A stretch of 21,935 nt of DNA from NCBI GenBank assembly GCA_049276515.1, contig JBASWO010000059.1, positions 1-21,935 on the forward strand, in the 5' to 3' direction. Both the position numbers and the translations under genes were made by a program. The DNA comes from JAATFY01 sp049276515 (GTDB lineage: Bacteria; Pseudomonadota; Alphaproteobacteria; UBA9219). Below the pieces are notes generated by a model. It was not told where the DNA came from. It saw only the letters and a list, made by a program, of their open reading frames with translations, and did not search any database. Of the stretch, positions 1-8,262 are shown piece by piece (the first letter of the stretch is position 1; every line of letters begins with the position of its first letter).

Positions 1-442
1 GCTTAATACGTTCGGGTTCAGCAGCGGGTAAATCGATCTTATTGAGAACCGGCACAATCTCATGATTGTTATCTATCGCCTGATAGACGTTTGCCAAAGT
101 TTGAGCTTCGACACCTTGCGATGCATCAACAACTAAAATAGACCCCTCACAAGCCGCAAGACTGCGGCTTACTTCATAAGCAAAATCGACATGACCCGGA
201 GTATCCATCAAATTCATTTGATAGGTTTCGCCATCTTTGGCTTTATAGATCAGACGTACCGTTTGAGCCTTAATCGTGATCCCACGCTCACGCTCGATAT
301 CCATGCTATCAAGCATTTGATTGCGCATTTCGCGCTCTTCAATCGCACCGCATTTTTGAATAAGACGATCCGCAAGCGTAGATTTGCCGTGATCAATATG
401 GGCAATAATCGAGAAATTACGAATATGAGATTGGTCGGTCAT
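1..442 (-). CDS. lepA: Elongation factor 4 (LepA), N-terminal part, cut by window edge
   Basis: LepA/EF4 is a ribosome-associated translational GTPase. Only the first 147 codons lie in the window; the rest continues to the left of position 1. The ATG is at 442-440 and the protein begins MTDQSHIRNFSIIAHIDHGK. The GTPase motifs are visible in order: the P-loop AHIDHGKST (about residues 14-22), the switch I segment ERERGITIKAQ, DTPGH (G3), and NKIDLP (G4) close to the edge. The opening FSIIAHIDHGKSTLADRLI followed by GITIKAQTV is typical of LepA rather than EF-G, EF-Tu or TypA. It lies 42 nt downstream of leuB on the same strand, so it may be read from the same transcript. A small hairpin (451-477) fills that gap, and the Shine-Dalgarno is weak. 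Confidence 0.96.
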   Translation of the reverse strand, partial: MTDQSHIRNFSIIAHIDHGKSTLADRLIQKCGAIEEREMRNQMLDSMDIERERGITIKAQTVRLIYKAKDGETYQMNLMDTPGHVDFAYEVSRSLAACEGSILVVDASQGVEAQTLANVYQAIDNNHEIVPVLNKIDLPAAEPERIK

Positions 443-450
443 AGTCTTTC

Positions 451-477
451 AGCGTCATGTATAAACGGCATGACGTT
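451..477. other. Hairpin in the leuB-lepA gap
   Basis: An inverted repeat with arms CGTCATG (453-459) and CATGACG (469-475), a 9-nt loop and two extra possible outer pairs. It sits between the leuB stop and the lepA start. A short T run follows only on the plus strand (TTTTA), where no gene needs terminating. On the minus strand there is no U tract, so it is more likely a leader or processing structure before lepA than a terminator. Function is inferred only. Confidence 0.4.
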
Positions 478-484
478 TTACACA

Positions 485-1591
485 TTAACCTAGCTTATTC
501 AACGCTTCTATTACGGCGCTTCCCATAGCTTCTGTACCAACCGTTTTTGTGCCCTTTGCAGCTATATCAGCCGTACGTATACCGCTGTTTAAGACGGCCT
601 TTACAGCCGCATCAAGCCTACCTGCCTCTTCAGCCCAACCAAATGAGTAGCGAAACATCATGGCGGCACTGAGAATGCTAGCCAAAGGATTCGCCGCATC
701 CTTACCTGCAATATCAGGGGCTGAGCCGTGAATGGGCTCATACATCGCCTTACGCTGCCCTTTAGCATCAGGGGCACCAAGTGAAGCTGAAGGCAACATG
801 CCAAGGGAGCCCGTTAGCATAGCGGCTTCATCCGATAAAATATCGCCAAACAAATTATCTGTCAGAATAACATCGAACTGATTGGGAGCTCGCAACAACT
901 GCATCGCACAATTATCTGCATACATATGGGATAGCTCGACATCTTTATACTCCGCTGCATGAAGTTTTGTGACCTCATCACGCCATAAAAGGCCACTCTC
1001 CATGACATTCGCTTTTTCGCAGGAGCAGACCTTGTTGCGGCGCTTACGTGCAAGTTCAAATGCTATGCGTGCTACACGATGGATCTCTGAGGTTGTATAA
1101 ACTTGTGTATTCACACCGCGTCGCTCACCATTGCCTATATCGCTAATACCGCGCGGCTCGCCAAAATAGACCCCACCCGTGAGTTCACGAACAATCATAA
1201 TGTCGAGACCACGAACAACATCAGGCTTTAAAGTAGATGCATCAATGAGAGCATCAAAAACAACAGCGGGTCTAAGGTTAGCAAATAAACCTAATTCTTT
1301 ACGTAAAGCCAAAAGCCCAGCTTCGGGTCGCTTATCATAGGAAACTTTATTCCATTGGGGACCGCCAACTGATCCAAACAAAACAGCATCAGAACTTTGT
1401 GCTTTTTTTAAAGTCTCAGGCGCAAGAGGCACGTCATATTGATCTATGGCAGCACCACCCACAGCATCTTCAGTAAATTCCATAGCGATTTTGCGTTTAT
1501 CTTTAAACCACTCCATAACGCGACGCACTTCAGCCATGACTTCAGGACCAATGCCATCACCGGGAAGAATGAGTATATTTTTAGCTATCAT
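485..1591 (-). CDS. leuB: 3-isopropylmalate dehydrogenase (LeuB)
   Basis: LeuB carries out the third step of leucine synthesis: NAD-dependent oxidation and decarboxylation of 3-isopropylmalate to 2-oxoisocaproate, in the cytosol as a homodimer. The protein (368 aa from the chosen start, usual family length) opens with ILILPGDGIGPEVM, the N-terminal signature of the isocitrate/isopropylmalate dehydrogenase family. Near the C-terminal half it has DNLFGDILSDEAAMLTGSLG, the family signature with metal-binding aspartates, then EPIHGSAPDIAGKDAANP. An in-frame ATG upstream at 1636 would add 15 residues unlike the family and overlap leuD by 44 nt. I chose the ATG at 1591-1589, one nucleotide after the leuD stop, which indicates translational coupling. 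Confidence 0.97.
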   Translation of the reverse strand: MIAKNILILPGDGIGPEVMAEVRRVMEWFKDKRKIAMEFTEDAVGGAAIDQYDVPLAPETLKKAQSSDAVLFGSVGGPQWNKVSYDKRPEAGLLALRKELGLFANLRPAVVFDALIDASTLKPDVVRGLDIMIVRELTGGVYFGEPRGISDIGNGERRGVNTQVYTTSEIHRVARIAFELARKRRNKVCSCEKANVMESGLLWRDEVTKLHAAEYKDVELSHMYADNCAMQLLRAPNQFDVILTDNLFGDILSDEAAMLTGSLGMLPSASLGAPDAKGQRKAMYEPIHGSAPDIAGKDAANPLASILSAAMMFRYSFGWAEEAGRLDAAVKAVLNSGIRTADIAAKGTKTVGTEAMGSAVIEALNKLG

Positions 1592-1592
1592 T

Positions 1593-2195
1593 TTATAACC
1601 AGGGGCGTTCTTTTTTCTGACGCCCTTCATAATCATCTATAGCGGACGCATATTGTTGCGTAAGACCAATATCATCCAATCCATTTAAGAGACAATGACG
1701 ACGAAAGGGATCCGTCTTAAAACCAAAATTGATATTGAGAGGATAGGCCGTCACCACCTGATTTTCGAGATCCACCGTGAGTTTCTGGCCCTTCTCAGCA
1801 AGATCCATCAATTGATCAACCTGATCTTGCGGCAAGATAATCGGCAAAATGCCGTTTTTAAAACAGTTATTGAAGAATATATCGGCATAGCTTGGTGCAA
1901 TCACACAACGAATACCAAAATCAAGCAAAGCCCACGGCGCATGCTCACGGCTTGAGCCACAACCAAAATTTGCACCCGCAATGAGAATTTCAGCATTGCG
2001 ATAATGAGGCTTATTTAAAACAAAATCTGGATTTTCGTTCCCATCAGGCCCGTAGCGCAAATCATTGAAGGCATACTTGCCTAAGCCTGTACGCTTGATG
2101 GTTTTGAGAAACTGCTTAGGAATGATGGCGTCAGTATCGACATTGACCATCGCCAAAGGTGCGGCGATTCCAGAAAGCTTTGTAAATGGCTGCAA
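1593..2195 (-). CDS. leuD: 3-isopropylmalate dehydratase small subunit (LeuD)
   Basis: LeuD is the small (swivel-domain) subunit of isopropylmalate isomerase; with LeuC it interconverts 2- and 3-isopropylmalate. The 200-aa length is normal. NVDTDAIIPKQFLKTIKRTG near the N-terminus and ANFGCGSSREHAPWAL in the middle are family hallmarks; the GSSREHAPWAL loop contributes to substrate binding. The start codon is TTG at 2195-2193, supported by AGGAG 7 nt upstream and by the homology of residues 2-15 to other LeuD N-termini, which an internal ATG start would lose. leuB follows after 1 nt. leuC, its partner, is separated from it by a plus-strand gene (2421-3824), so leuD must have its own promoter in 2196-2420 or be reached by read-through. 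Confidence 0.96.
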   Translation of the reverse strand: MQPFTKLSGIAAPLAMVNVDTDAIIPKQFLKTIKRTGLGKYAFNDLRYGPDGNENPDFVLNKPHYRNAEILIAGANFGCGSSREHAPWALLDFGIRCVIAPSYADIFFNNCFKNGILPIILPQDQVDQLMDLAEKGQKLTVDLENQVVTAYPLNINFGFKTDPFRRHCLLNGLDDIGLTQQYASAIDDYEGRQKKERPWL

Positions 2196-2420
2196 AAGAA
2201 GGCTCCTGAAAGTAAAAAAGCTAATTATTTATGGCACAGAATACGGCCTGCAAAAACTGGATTTTGGTCAAACGCTTGATTTAACTCATGCAACAATTTT
2301 AGGGGTTTTTTAAGCATAAGGATCTGTTCACCTTGTATTCAAGCTTGCTTAACCAAGACTTGGTAGCTTGAAAATATAGCGGGAGACTTTATTACGGCGT
2401 TGTATTTACGAGGATAAATT

Positions 2421-3824
2421 ATGGCTAATACACCAATTGTTGATGATGTAGTCGCCCAAGGCGATGCCAGTAATGCCCGCGATATTAGTGCTGGCGTAAC
2501 AGCTGTCAGAAATCGACGCGAACAAGAAGCTGCCGCCGCCGCACAAAAAAGCGCGCAACGTGAAAATTCTCATGCTGATATAGTACTACGTGACATTTTA
2601 CGTGCTACAGGCACTGACTCCGGTTTAGGCAAGGGTGATTCCGAACGCACTGTCTCACGGCAAAAACTCATTCGATTGGCCTATATTGATTGGACCCACC
2701 GGGAAAGAGGAACAGCTGTAAGAGACAACCCAAGTTTTATGGCCAATCTACTTCTTATCCATGGCAATCCTGCAGGTGGATTAAAGGGCTTAAATCCAAG
2801 TGAGCTGCAACAAATAAAAGAGCTGGAAATGGTGTTTAGCACCAACAGTCGGCATCCCCGTTTCTCCGATCATGTACGTGGTATAACTGCAGGCATACTT
2901 AGGGCTAGTCCAGGGACAATAGAACATATGACTGAGCGCGCCCTTTATAGGCCCGCAACATTTTCAAACTATACCCAAGTAGGCCAAACATTTACTGATC
3001 CTGTCACGGGAGCGCAAGTTGCATCAACATCTGTCATAAAATTTATTCCTCGTAGCAGTTCAACACCGCCAGATTCGACTTTATTAGCTGTAGCCGGCGC
3101 TACTAGAGGCACACCTCAAAGCCAGGCCAAAGCGCCAACTGCTGATCGTGGCACTCCAGCTAGTGCCCCTGATCGCCAAGCAACGACTACTGTAGCTGCT
3201 CGCCGACCAAGCACTCGTCCTGCCGGTCATGCCGTATTAAAAACACAAGCAACTGCAATGGAATGCGGCACACCCAAACCTGGCGAGCCCATTGGCCAAG
3301 ATGCCCATTTTGCTGTTGGCAGCACCGCTCTCAGCGCAGCTGATAAAAGAGCCCTCCAAACAGTCATTAGCGATTTTCAGAACAGACTTGGCAGGGATGC
3401 GACTGCAAAATTGCAAGTGGTTGGTTTTGCCGATAGTAGCGGTGCATTGGGCGATAATATTCGCCTATCCCATCAACGCGCAGAAGCTGTAAGGGCTTAC
3501 CTTGTCTCGCAAGGCATGAAGGCTGATCAAATCGTAACGGTTACTGGCGGTGTTGGTGGTGCTGATCCATCAAATCGTAAAGTTGTATTTTCAACTATAT
3601 CTGAGCAAGTCGTAGCTTCAGCAGATCCAAGTAAACCTGCATCTGACGCGGCAGCACCCCCTTCCCATGGAGGACGAGGTGGAGCTTTAGCTGGTCTAAG
3701 AGCAGATCAAGCGAGGGTAGTTGCTGATGGTGGAGCAGCAGGAGGCATTGTCGTTGCCGATAGAGCCCCTGAAAGCGCTGCTGAAAGACGGCGCGCCCTA
3801 GCGCCCATGGCACCAGGCCTATAA
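2421..3824 (+). CDS. OmpA-family C-terminal domain protein without signal peptide
   Basis: A 467-aa protein of unknown role. Residues about 292-393 form an OmpA-like peptidoglycan-binding domain: GFADSSG, then RLSHQRAEAVRAYLVSQGM and NRKVVF. D338 and R353 occupy the positions that bind diaminopimelate in this family. The rest is unusual. The N-terminus (MANTPIVDDVVAQGDASNAR) is polar, with no signal peptide, lipobox or membrane segment. Residues about 50-215 form a region I do not recognise, followed by an Ala/Pro/Thr linker and an Ala/Gly-rich tail. So it is not a porin or Pal. It could be cytoplasmic, or exported by a Sec-independent route; neither is shown. AGGA precedes the ATG. It lies antiparallel between leuC and leuD, and its stop overlaps the leuC stop by 6 nt. 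Confidence 0.85.
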   Translation: MANTPIVDDVVAQGDASNARDISAGVTAVRNRREQEAAAAAQKSAQRENSHADIVLRDILRATGTDSGLGKGDSERTVSRQKLIRLAYIDWTHRERGTAVRDNPSFMANLLLIHGNPAGGLKGLNPSELQQIKELEMVFSTNSRHPRFSDHVRGITAGILRASPGTIEHMTERALYRPATFSNYTQVGQTFTDPVTGAQVASTSVIKFIPRSSSTPPDSTLLAVAGATRGTPQSQAKAPTADRGTPASAPDRQATTTVAARRPSTRPAGHAVLKTQATAMECGTPKPGEPIGQDAHFAVGSTALSAADKRALQTVISDFQNRLGRDATAKLQVVGFADSSGALGDNIRLSHQRAEAVRAYLVSQGMKADQIVTVTGGVGGADPSNRKVVFSTISEQVVASADPSKPASDAAAPPSHGGRGGALAGLRADQARVVADGGAAGGIVVADRAPESAAERRRALAPMAPGL

Positions 3825-5222
3825 TTCTCTTATATCTGTTAATCTACCGGTTACAGCTGCCGCTGCCGCCATCGCTGGGCTCATAAGATGGGTGCGCCCA
3901 CCACGCCCTTGTCTTCCTTCAAAATTACGATTGGATGTAGACGCACAACGCTCACCAGGTTGAAGTCGATCTTCATTCATAGCAAGACACATAGAGCAAC
4001 CTGGCTCACGCCACTCAAATCCAGCTTCAATCAGAACTTTATCCAGTCCTTCTTCTTCTGCCTGTTTTTTAACAAGACCAGAACCCGGCACGACCATAGC
4101 CTGGATGCCTTTAGCTACATGCCGGCCCTTAGCAACATGTGCCACAGCTCGTAAATCTTCAATGCGCCCATTCGTACAGGAACCAATAAAAACTTTATCC
4201 ACCCTTACATCCGTCAAGCGCATGCCAGGTTTAAGCCCCATGTAATCGAGAGCACGTTGAATTGATTGCTTCTTTGTCTCATCGTTTGTTTGAAGTGGAT
4301 CTGGCACCAAACCCGTAATAGGGGCGACATCTTCAGGTGACGTTCCCCATGTGATGGTTGGAGCAATCTGTGACGCATCTAACGTGATCTCTTTGTCATA
4401 TTTGGCGCCCTTATCACTCGGCAAGGTTTTCCAATAAGCCACGGCCTGATCCCAAGCCTCGCCTTTTGGCGCTTTAGGCTTGCCTTTTAGATAGGCAAAA
4501 GTTGTTTCATCGGGTGCGATTAAGCCAGCGCGTGCGCCTGCCTCAATGCTCATATTGCAAACCGTCATACGGCCTTCCATTGAAAGCGCACGAATGGCAG
4601 GTCCTGTATACTCAATAACATACCCCGTACCGCCAGCCGTACCGATGACACCAATGATGGCGAGGATCATATCTTTAGCCGTCACACCTAAAGGCAGGTC
4701 CCCATCAATATGCACCCGCATATTTTTGGCAGGCTTCATAATCAATGTTTGGGTCGCAAGCACATGCTCGACTTCTGATGTGCCAATGCCAAAAGCAAGT
4801 GCGCCAAAAGCGCCATGGGTTGAGGTATGACTATCACCACAAACAATCGTCATACCCGGCAAAGTAAAACCCTGTTCTGGCCCAATAATATGCACAATAC
4901 CTTGCCGCACATCATCCATCGAATAATATTCGATGCCAAACTCCTGCGTATTACTCGCGAGCGTTTCCACTTGTATCCGAGATTCTTCTTCTCGAATGCC
5001 TTGCGCACGATCTGGTGTTGTCGGCACATTATGGTCAGCAACCGCTAAAGTTAAATCAGGCCGACGCACTTTGCGGTGCGCTAAACGTAAGCCTTCAAAA
5101 GCTTGAGGGCTCGTAACTTCATGCACCAAATGCCGGTCAATATAGATTAAGCATGTGCCGTCATCCTGACGATTAACTACATGCTGATCCCAAATTTTAT
5201 CGTAGAGCGTTTTCGCTGTCAT
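3819..5222 (-). CDS. leuC: 3-isopropylmalate dehydratase large subunit (LeuC)
   Basis: LeuC is the [4Fe-4S] aconitase-fold large subunit of isopropylmalate isomerase, partner of LeuD. The protein is 467 aa, the standard length. It shows VCGDSHTSTHGAFGALAFGIG (first aconitase signature) and IGSCTNGR plus GCSMCLAMN, which give the three cluster cysteines C349, C409 and C412. I chose the ATG at 5222-5220 (MTAKTLYDKIWDQHVV), matching the family; the open frame extends 12 codons upstream into the end of pgeF but that N-terminus is atypical. pgeF ends 19 nt upstream, so leuC is probably the last gene of an lgt-midA-pgeF-leuC operon rather than being driven from a leucine leader. No leader peptide with leucine codons was found in the small gap. 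Confidence 0.97.
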   Translation of the reverse strand: MTAKTLYDKIWDQHVVNRQDDGTCLIYIDRHLVHEVTSPQAFEGLRLAHRKVRRPDLTLAVADHNVPTTPDRAQGIREEESRIQVETLASNTQEFGIEYYSMDDVRQGIVHIIGPEQGFTLPGMTIVCGDSHTSTHGAFGALAFGIGTSEVEHVLATQTLIMKPAKNMRVHIDGDLPLGVTAKDMILAIIGVIGTAGGTGYVIEYTGPAIRALSMEGRMTVCNMSIEAGARAGLIAPDETTFAYLKGKPKAPKGEAWDQAVAYWKTLPSDKGAKYDKEITLDASQIAPTITWGTSPEDVAPITGLVPDPLQTNDETKKQSIQRALDYMGLKPGMRLTDVRVDKVFIGSCTNGRIEDLRAVAHVAKGRHVAKGIQAMVVPGSGLVKKQAEEEGLDKVLIEAGFEWREPGCSMCLAMNEDRLQPGERCASTSNRNFEGRQGRGGRTHLMSPAMAAAAAVTGRLTDIREL

Positions 5223-5241
5223 CCCACAGTCATAGCAAAAA

Positions 5242-5964
5242 TTATTCTGTGAGAACAATCACTGAAATCAAGCTTCCAGCACGCTTCTCACCACGTAATG
5301 TACTGCGGCGATAACTAAAGAAGCGTCCCTCATCAGGAAGAGTATCGGCTGGCGAAGATTCAATGGAGACAAGGCCTAATGCGCGAAGCTTGGCTTCAAT
5401 ATAGCCGGGCAGATTGAACAGATAATGATCACTTTTAAAAGCAGCCCTAAAGAACTTCTGATGATCTGGATTTTCAGCAAGAAAGGGAGCTGGAAATTCG
5501 GGTCCAACTTCATATGAATTCTGCCAAATGCAAGGCCCCAGCGCGACATCCATTGCTTTTCGGTGAGCGCCCAGTTTTTCCATAGCAGCAATTGTATTTT
5601 CAATGACGCCACTGACGGCCCCACGCCAACCAGCATGAGCAGCCCCAATCACCCCTGCTTTGCTATCAACAAACAACAAAGGCACGCAATCAGCTGTAAT
5701 AATACCAAGAGCAATTCCTTTTTGGTTCGTCACCATAGCATCTGCCTTGGGCCGACTCTCATCCATGGGCCAAGAGGCTGTTACAGTAATGACATCAGGA
5801 GAATGGATCTGATAGCAACTGATCAGATCATCATGCCTTATCTTGAGATCATCGGCCACACGGTTACGGTTTGCGACTGATCCCGTAGCTACACCGCAAT
5901 CACCCCAATGGCTGGTATAAAAGCCATGGCTGCTCTTTATATTTTTAGCCCTTAAAACTTCCAT
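5242..5964 (-). CDS. pgeF: Peptidoglycan editing factor PgeF (YfiH, laccase-domain family)
   Basis: A 240-aa protein of the DUF152/laccase-domain family (YfiH). In E. coli this family removes mis-incorporated L-Ser from peptidoglycan precursors; other members show polyphenol oxidase or purine nucleoside activity. Three zinc-site residues are visible: H54 in YQIHSPDV, C93 in ITADCVPLLF and H110 in AAHAGWRGAVSG. The ATG is at 5964-5962, two nucleotides after the midA stop, showing tight operon packing. leuC begins 19 nt beyond its stop. The grouping with lgt fits an envelope-maintenance role, though the precise substrate cannot be read from sequence. Confidence 0.94.
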   Translation of the reverse strand: MEVLRAKNIKSSHGFYTSHWGDCGVATGSVANRNRVADDLKIRHDDLISCYQIHSPDVITVTASWPMDESRPKADAMVTNQKGIALGIITADCVPLLFVDSKAGVIGAAHAGWRGAVSGVIENTIAAMEKLGAHRKAMDVALGPCIWQNSYEVGPEFPAPFLAENPDHQKFFRAAFKSDHYLFNLPGYIEAKLRALGLVSIESSPADTLPDEGRFFSYRRSTLRGEKRAGSLISVIVLTE

Positions 5965-5966
5965 AT

Positions 5967-7043
5967 CTAAAATCCTGCTACCTGCGATATTGGGGATGAC
6001 GTTATCGCCATAACTTTGAATAAACTTCCCATCTGATCGGGATGAATGAGGCGCTCAAGTGCCGCATCAATATCTTGAGCCTGTTTAGGTGTTGCGCGTT
6101 GCTTGAGCTGCATGGCTCGCAATTCAATACCTAAAGCTTGCAAAAAAGCACCCTGCCCAACTGGCCCACTCACTTGCACATTTTGACCCAAAGCTATGTG
6201 ACGTAACGCACCAAAATCAACATGCGCCGTTAAATCAACTTCACCAGGCCTTGTCAGGACACTTGAGAATTGGTGATTGGAAACTGCTTGCAAGGTGGAC
6301 TTGCCTGAAGCTTCAATAAACCCATAATCAATCAACAAAGCAGCTCCCCCATAGCGATTGATATGTTTGGCCAGATTTCTAACAACGGCTATAGATGGCA
6401 AGGAAACTTCATAGAGAGTACCAGGCAAAGCATCCTGCATATGAGATGGTATTAATTGTGCCAACATAGGCTCAAGCGGCCAAAGCGTGAAGCCTAAGCG
6501 CTCATTTTCAAGACCCACCAATCTTTCACACCAACCTTGGAAATTTTTCTCGAACTGCCTAATCGGCATAGCATCGAAAAACTCATTGGCAACAACAAGA
6601 AGTGGCAAAGCCGGCAGTTCTGTTAAATCCTCAATATAAATAGGCAGATGCTCTGCTAATTTTTCTTGCTGCATTTTTTGTAAAGTTGCATTGCTCTCAA
6701 GCAAATACAAATTCACTGCCTGATGAAAACCAGGAATTTTAGATGTCGCCCGCAAAGCATCGCGCATAAGGCTTCCACGACCAGGGCCTAGCTCTAACAA
6801 AACAAATTTTTCTGGTTTACCTAATTGTTGCCAAACATCCGCGCACCAGAGGCCAATCATCTCGCCAAACATCTGGCTGATTTCGGGCGCTGTTGTAAAA
6901 TCACCCCCCTGCCCAAGCGGATCATGATTTCGGTAATAGCCAAATTCAGGATGCAAGAGAGCCAGCTCCATATAGCTGGCAATAGAGATAGGCCCGCTCT
7001 TTTCGATTAGCTGCCGAATATGAGGAAAAAGGCCTTCACTCAT
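5967..7043 (-). CDS. MidA/NDUFAF7-family SAM-dependent methyltransferase
   Basis: A 358-aa class I methyltransferase of the DUF185 family, whose mitochondrial member NDUFAF7/MidA methylates an arginine of complex I subunit NDUFS2. The bacterial substrate is not established. Family marks: GPISIASYMELALLHPEFGY near the N-terminus, GDFTTAPEISQMFGEMIG, the SAM-binding ELGPGRGSLMRDAL and VVANEFFDAMPIRQF. An in-frame ATG at 7100 would overlap lgt by 56 nt and add 19 non-family residues. I chose the ATG at 7043, one nucleotide after the lgt stop. lgt-midA-pgeF is a recurring alphaproteobacterial gene order, and pgeF follows after 2 nt. Confidence 0.93.
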   Translation of the reverse strand: MSEGLFPHIRQLIEKSGPISIASYMELALLHPEFGYYRNHDPLGQGGDFTTAPEISQMFGEMIGLWCADVWQQLGKPEKFVLLELGPGRGSLMRDALRATSKIPGFHQAVNLYLLESNATLQKMQQEKLAEHLPIYIEDLTELPALPLLVVANEFFDAMPIRQFEKNFQGWCERLVGLENERLGFTLWPLEPMLAQLIPSHMQDALPGTLYEVSLPSIAVVRNLAKHINRYGGAALLIDYGFIEASGKSTLQAVSNHQFSSVLTRPGEVDLTAHVDFGALRHIALGQNVQVSGPVGQGAFLQALGIELRAMQLKQRATPKQAQDIDAALERLIHPDQMGSLFKVMAITSSPISQVAGF

Positions 7044-7044
7044 A

Positions 7045-7851
7045 TCACTTGGCGCGAGGCTTGGTACGCTTTTCCGTCCAAAGGATAAGATAGAAGCCAA
7101 ACATGATCATGGGCAAACAGAGCAATTGACCCATTGTAATGCCGCCAGCGATCAAACCCAACTGGGCATCTGGCTCCCTGAGATGTTCCATAGCAAAACG
7201 CAGAACACCATAAGCGAACAAAAAGCAGCCCGAGAGGAAGCCTGCGCGACCACGCAATTTTGGCACACGCGATAAAGCGAACAAAAAGAGGAAAAGAACA
7301 ATGCCCTCCAATCCAGCCTCATAAAGCTGGCTAGGATGTCGGGGCATGTCACCTCCGTTGGGAAAAACGATACCCCAAGGTACATCCGTGGGCCGCCCAT
7401 ACAACTCGCCATTCACAAAATTGGCTATGCGCCCTAAGAACAAACCAATGGGCGTTACACAGGCAAGAATGTCGGTGAAAGCGAAGAAATTAATCTTATG
7501 CTTTTGTGCAAAGATCCATGCCGCACCGATGACGCCAAGCATGCCTCCATGGAACGACATACCGCCACGCCAGACTTGGAGCATTTCCAAAGGATGATCA
7601 AAATAATATTCAGCTTGATAAAAGAGAATATAGCCAAGCCGTCCACCAATCACTGTTCCAATAACCGCCCATGTTAAAAATTCATCAAACAAGACGGGCT
7701 TCGGCCCCTTCGGATTTTGGCGCGCAAGATAAAGACAGTAGCGCCATCCCAGAATAAAACCTGCCAAGTAGGCAAGCGCGTACCAGCGAATGGCGATAGG
7801 ACCGATGGAAATGGCAATCGGATCAAGGGCAGGAAAAGTCAGTGGCAACAT
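7045..7851 (-). CDS. lgt: Prolipoprotein diacylglyceryl transferase (Lgt)
   Basis: Lgt transfers diacylglycerol from phosphatidylglycerol to the lipobox cysteine of prolipoproteins, the first step of lipoprotein maturation, in the inner membrane. The 268-aa protein is hydrophobic with about seven membrane segments. The catalytic landmarks are present: H101 in RGGMSFHGG, R141 and N144 in GRIANFVNGELYG (the Lgt signature) and RHPSQLYEA with E178. The ATG at 7851-7849 is preceded by GAGG at 5-nt spacing. An in-frame start 16 codons upstream was rejected because its N-terminus is not family-like and it lacks that ribosome site. It is the first gene of the minus-strand run and is divergent from ubiK, 79 nt away. 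Confidence 0.97.
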   Translation of the reverse strand: MLPLTFPALDPIAISIGPIAIRWYALAYLAGFILGWRYCLYLARQNPKGPKPVLFDEFLTWAVIGTVIGGRLGYILFYQAEYYFDHPLEMLQVWRGGMSFHGGMLGVIGAAWIFAQKHKINFFAFTDILACVTPIGLFLGRIANFVNGELYGRPTDVPWGIVFPNGGDMPRHPSQLYEAGLEGIVLFLFLFALSRVPKLRGRAGFLSGCFLFAYGVLRFAMEHLREPDAQLGLIAGGITMGQLLCLPMIMFGFYLILWTEKRTKPRAK

Positions 7852-7895
7852 GCAAACCTCACAGGCTGGCGCATAAGCAAGGAGACTGTTATATA

Positions 7896-7913
7896 CCAAA
7901 ATTATATTTTTGG
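7896..7913. other. Inverted repeat between lgt and ubiK
   Basis: Arms CCAAAA (7896-7901) and TTTTGG (7908-7913) around an AT-only centre TTATAT, midway in the 79-nt divergent lgt/ubiK gap. The location suits a shared promoter or operator region, and TATATAAC/TATAAT-like strings occur here on the minus strand. No clean -35/-10 pair could be assigned, so a regulatory role is only inferred. Confidence 0.3.
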
Positions 7914-7930
7914 CGATGAGGTAACGAGCG

Positions 7931-8260
7931 ATGCGTGAGAATCAAAGATTAATCGAGGATATGGTAACGCTTGGCGGGAATCTTCTAGGCAATCTTTTAG
8001 GCGCCCGCCATGAAATGAAAGCGCATGCGAAACAACGTATGGATTCTCTCGCAAGACAACTCGATTTAGTTAGTCGTGGTGAATTTGATGCAGCCTTTGC
8101 CATGCTTGCAAAAGCACGCCTCATGCAAGAAGAGCTCAGCGATAGGTTGGATAGAATTGAATCCAAAATGAATCTGTCAAGCACGAAGACATCAAAAAAA
8201 GCGACGAAACTAAATTTACCTTCTGTTAAAAAAGGTAACCAAAAAAGAAAGCGCAAATAA
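7931..8260 (+). CDS. ubiK: Ubiquinone biosynthesis accessory factor UbiK / YqiC (BMFP) family
   Basis: A 109-aa protein of the YqiC/BMFP family. In E. coli UbiK binds UbiJ and supports aerobic ubiquinone synthesis; other members are described as membrane-fusogenic trimeric coiled coils. Residues 1-25 form an amphipathic segment (IEDMVTLGGNLLGNLLGARH). Residues about 28-80 contain the conserved core RQLDLVSRGEFDAAFAMLAKARLMQEELSDRL, read in two parts, which ends in a predicted coiled coil. A Lys/Ser-rich tail of about 30 residues follows; it is basic and probably disordered. GAGG precedes the ATG. It is divergent from lgt. No ubiJ is present nearby. Confidence 0.85.
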   Translation: MRENQRLIEDMVTLGGNLLGNLLGARHEMKAHAKQRMDSLARQLDLVSRGEFDAAFAMLAKARLMQEELSDRLDRIESKMNLSSTKTSKKATKLNLPSVKKGNQKRKRK

Positions 8261-8262
8261 AT

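Noticed and set aside
453..480. Intrinsic terminator after leuB
   Set aside because: The T run lies on the plus strand, not on the strand of leuB and lepA, so it would not end their transcript.
1439..1642. Alternative upstream start for leuB (ATG at 1636)
   Set aside because: Overlaps leuD by 44 nt and adds residues absent from the family; the ATG at 1591 follows the leuD stop by 1 nt and gives the normal LeuB N-terminus.
2421..3824. OmpA-domain protein as an outer-membrane porin or Pal lipoprotein
   Set aside because: No signal peptide, lipobox or beta-barrel-like N-terminal half; only the C-terminal domain matches.
7942..8256. 104-codon minus-strand open frame opposite ubiK
   Set aside because: Entirely inside the ubiK gene, low-complexity composition expected from the complement, no ribosome site.
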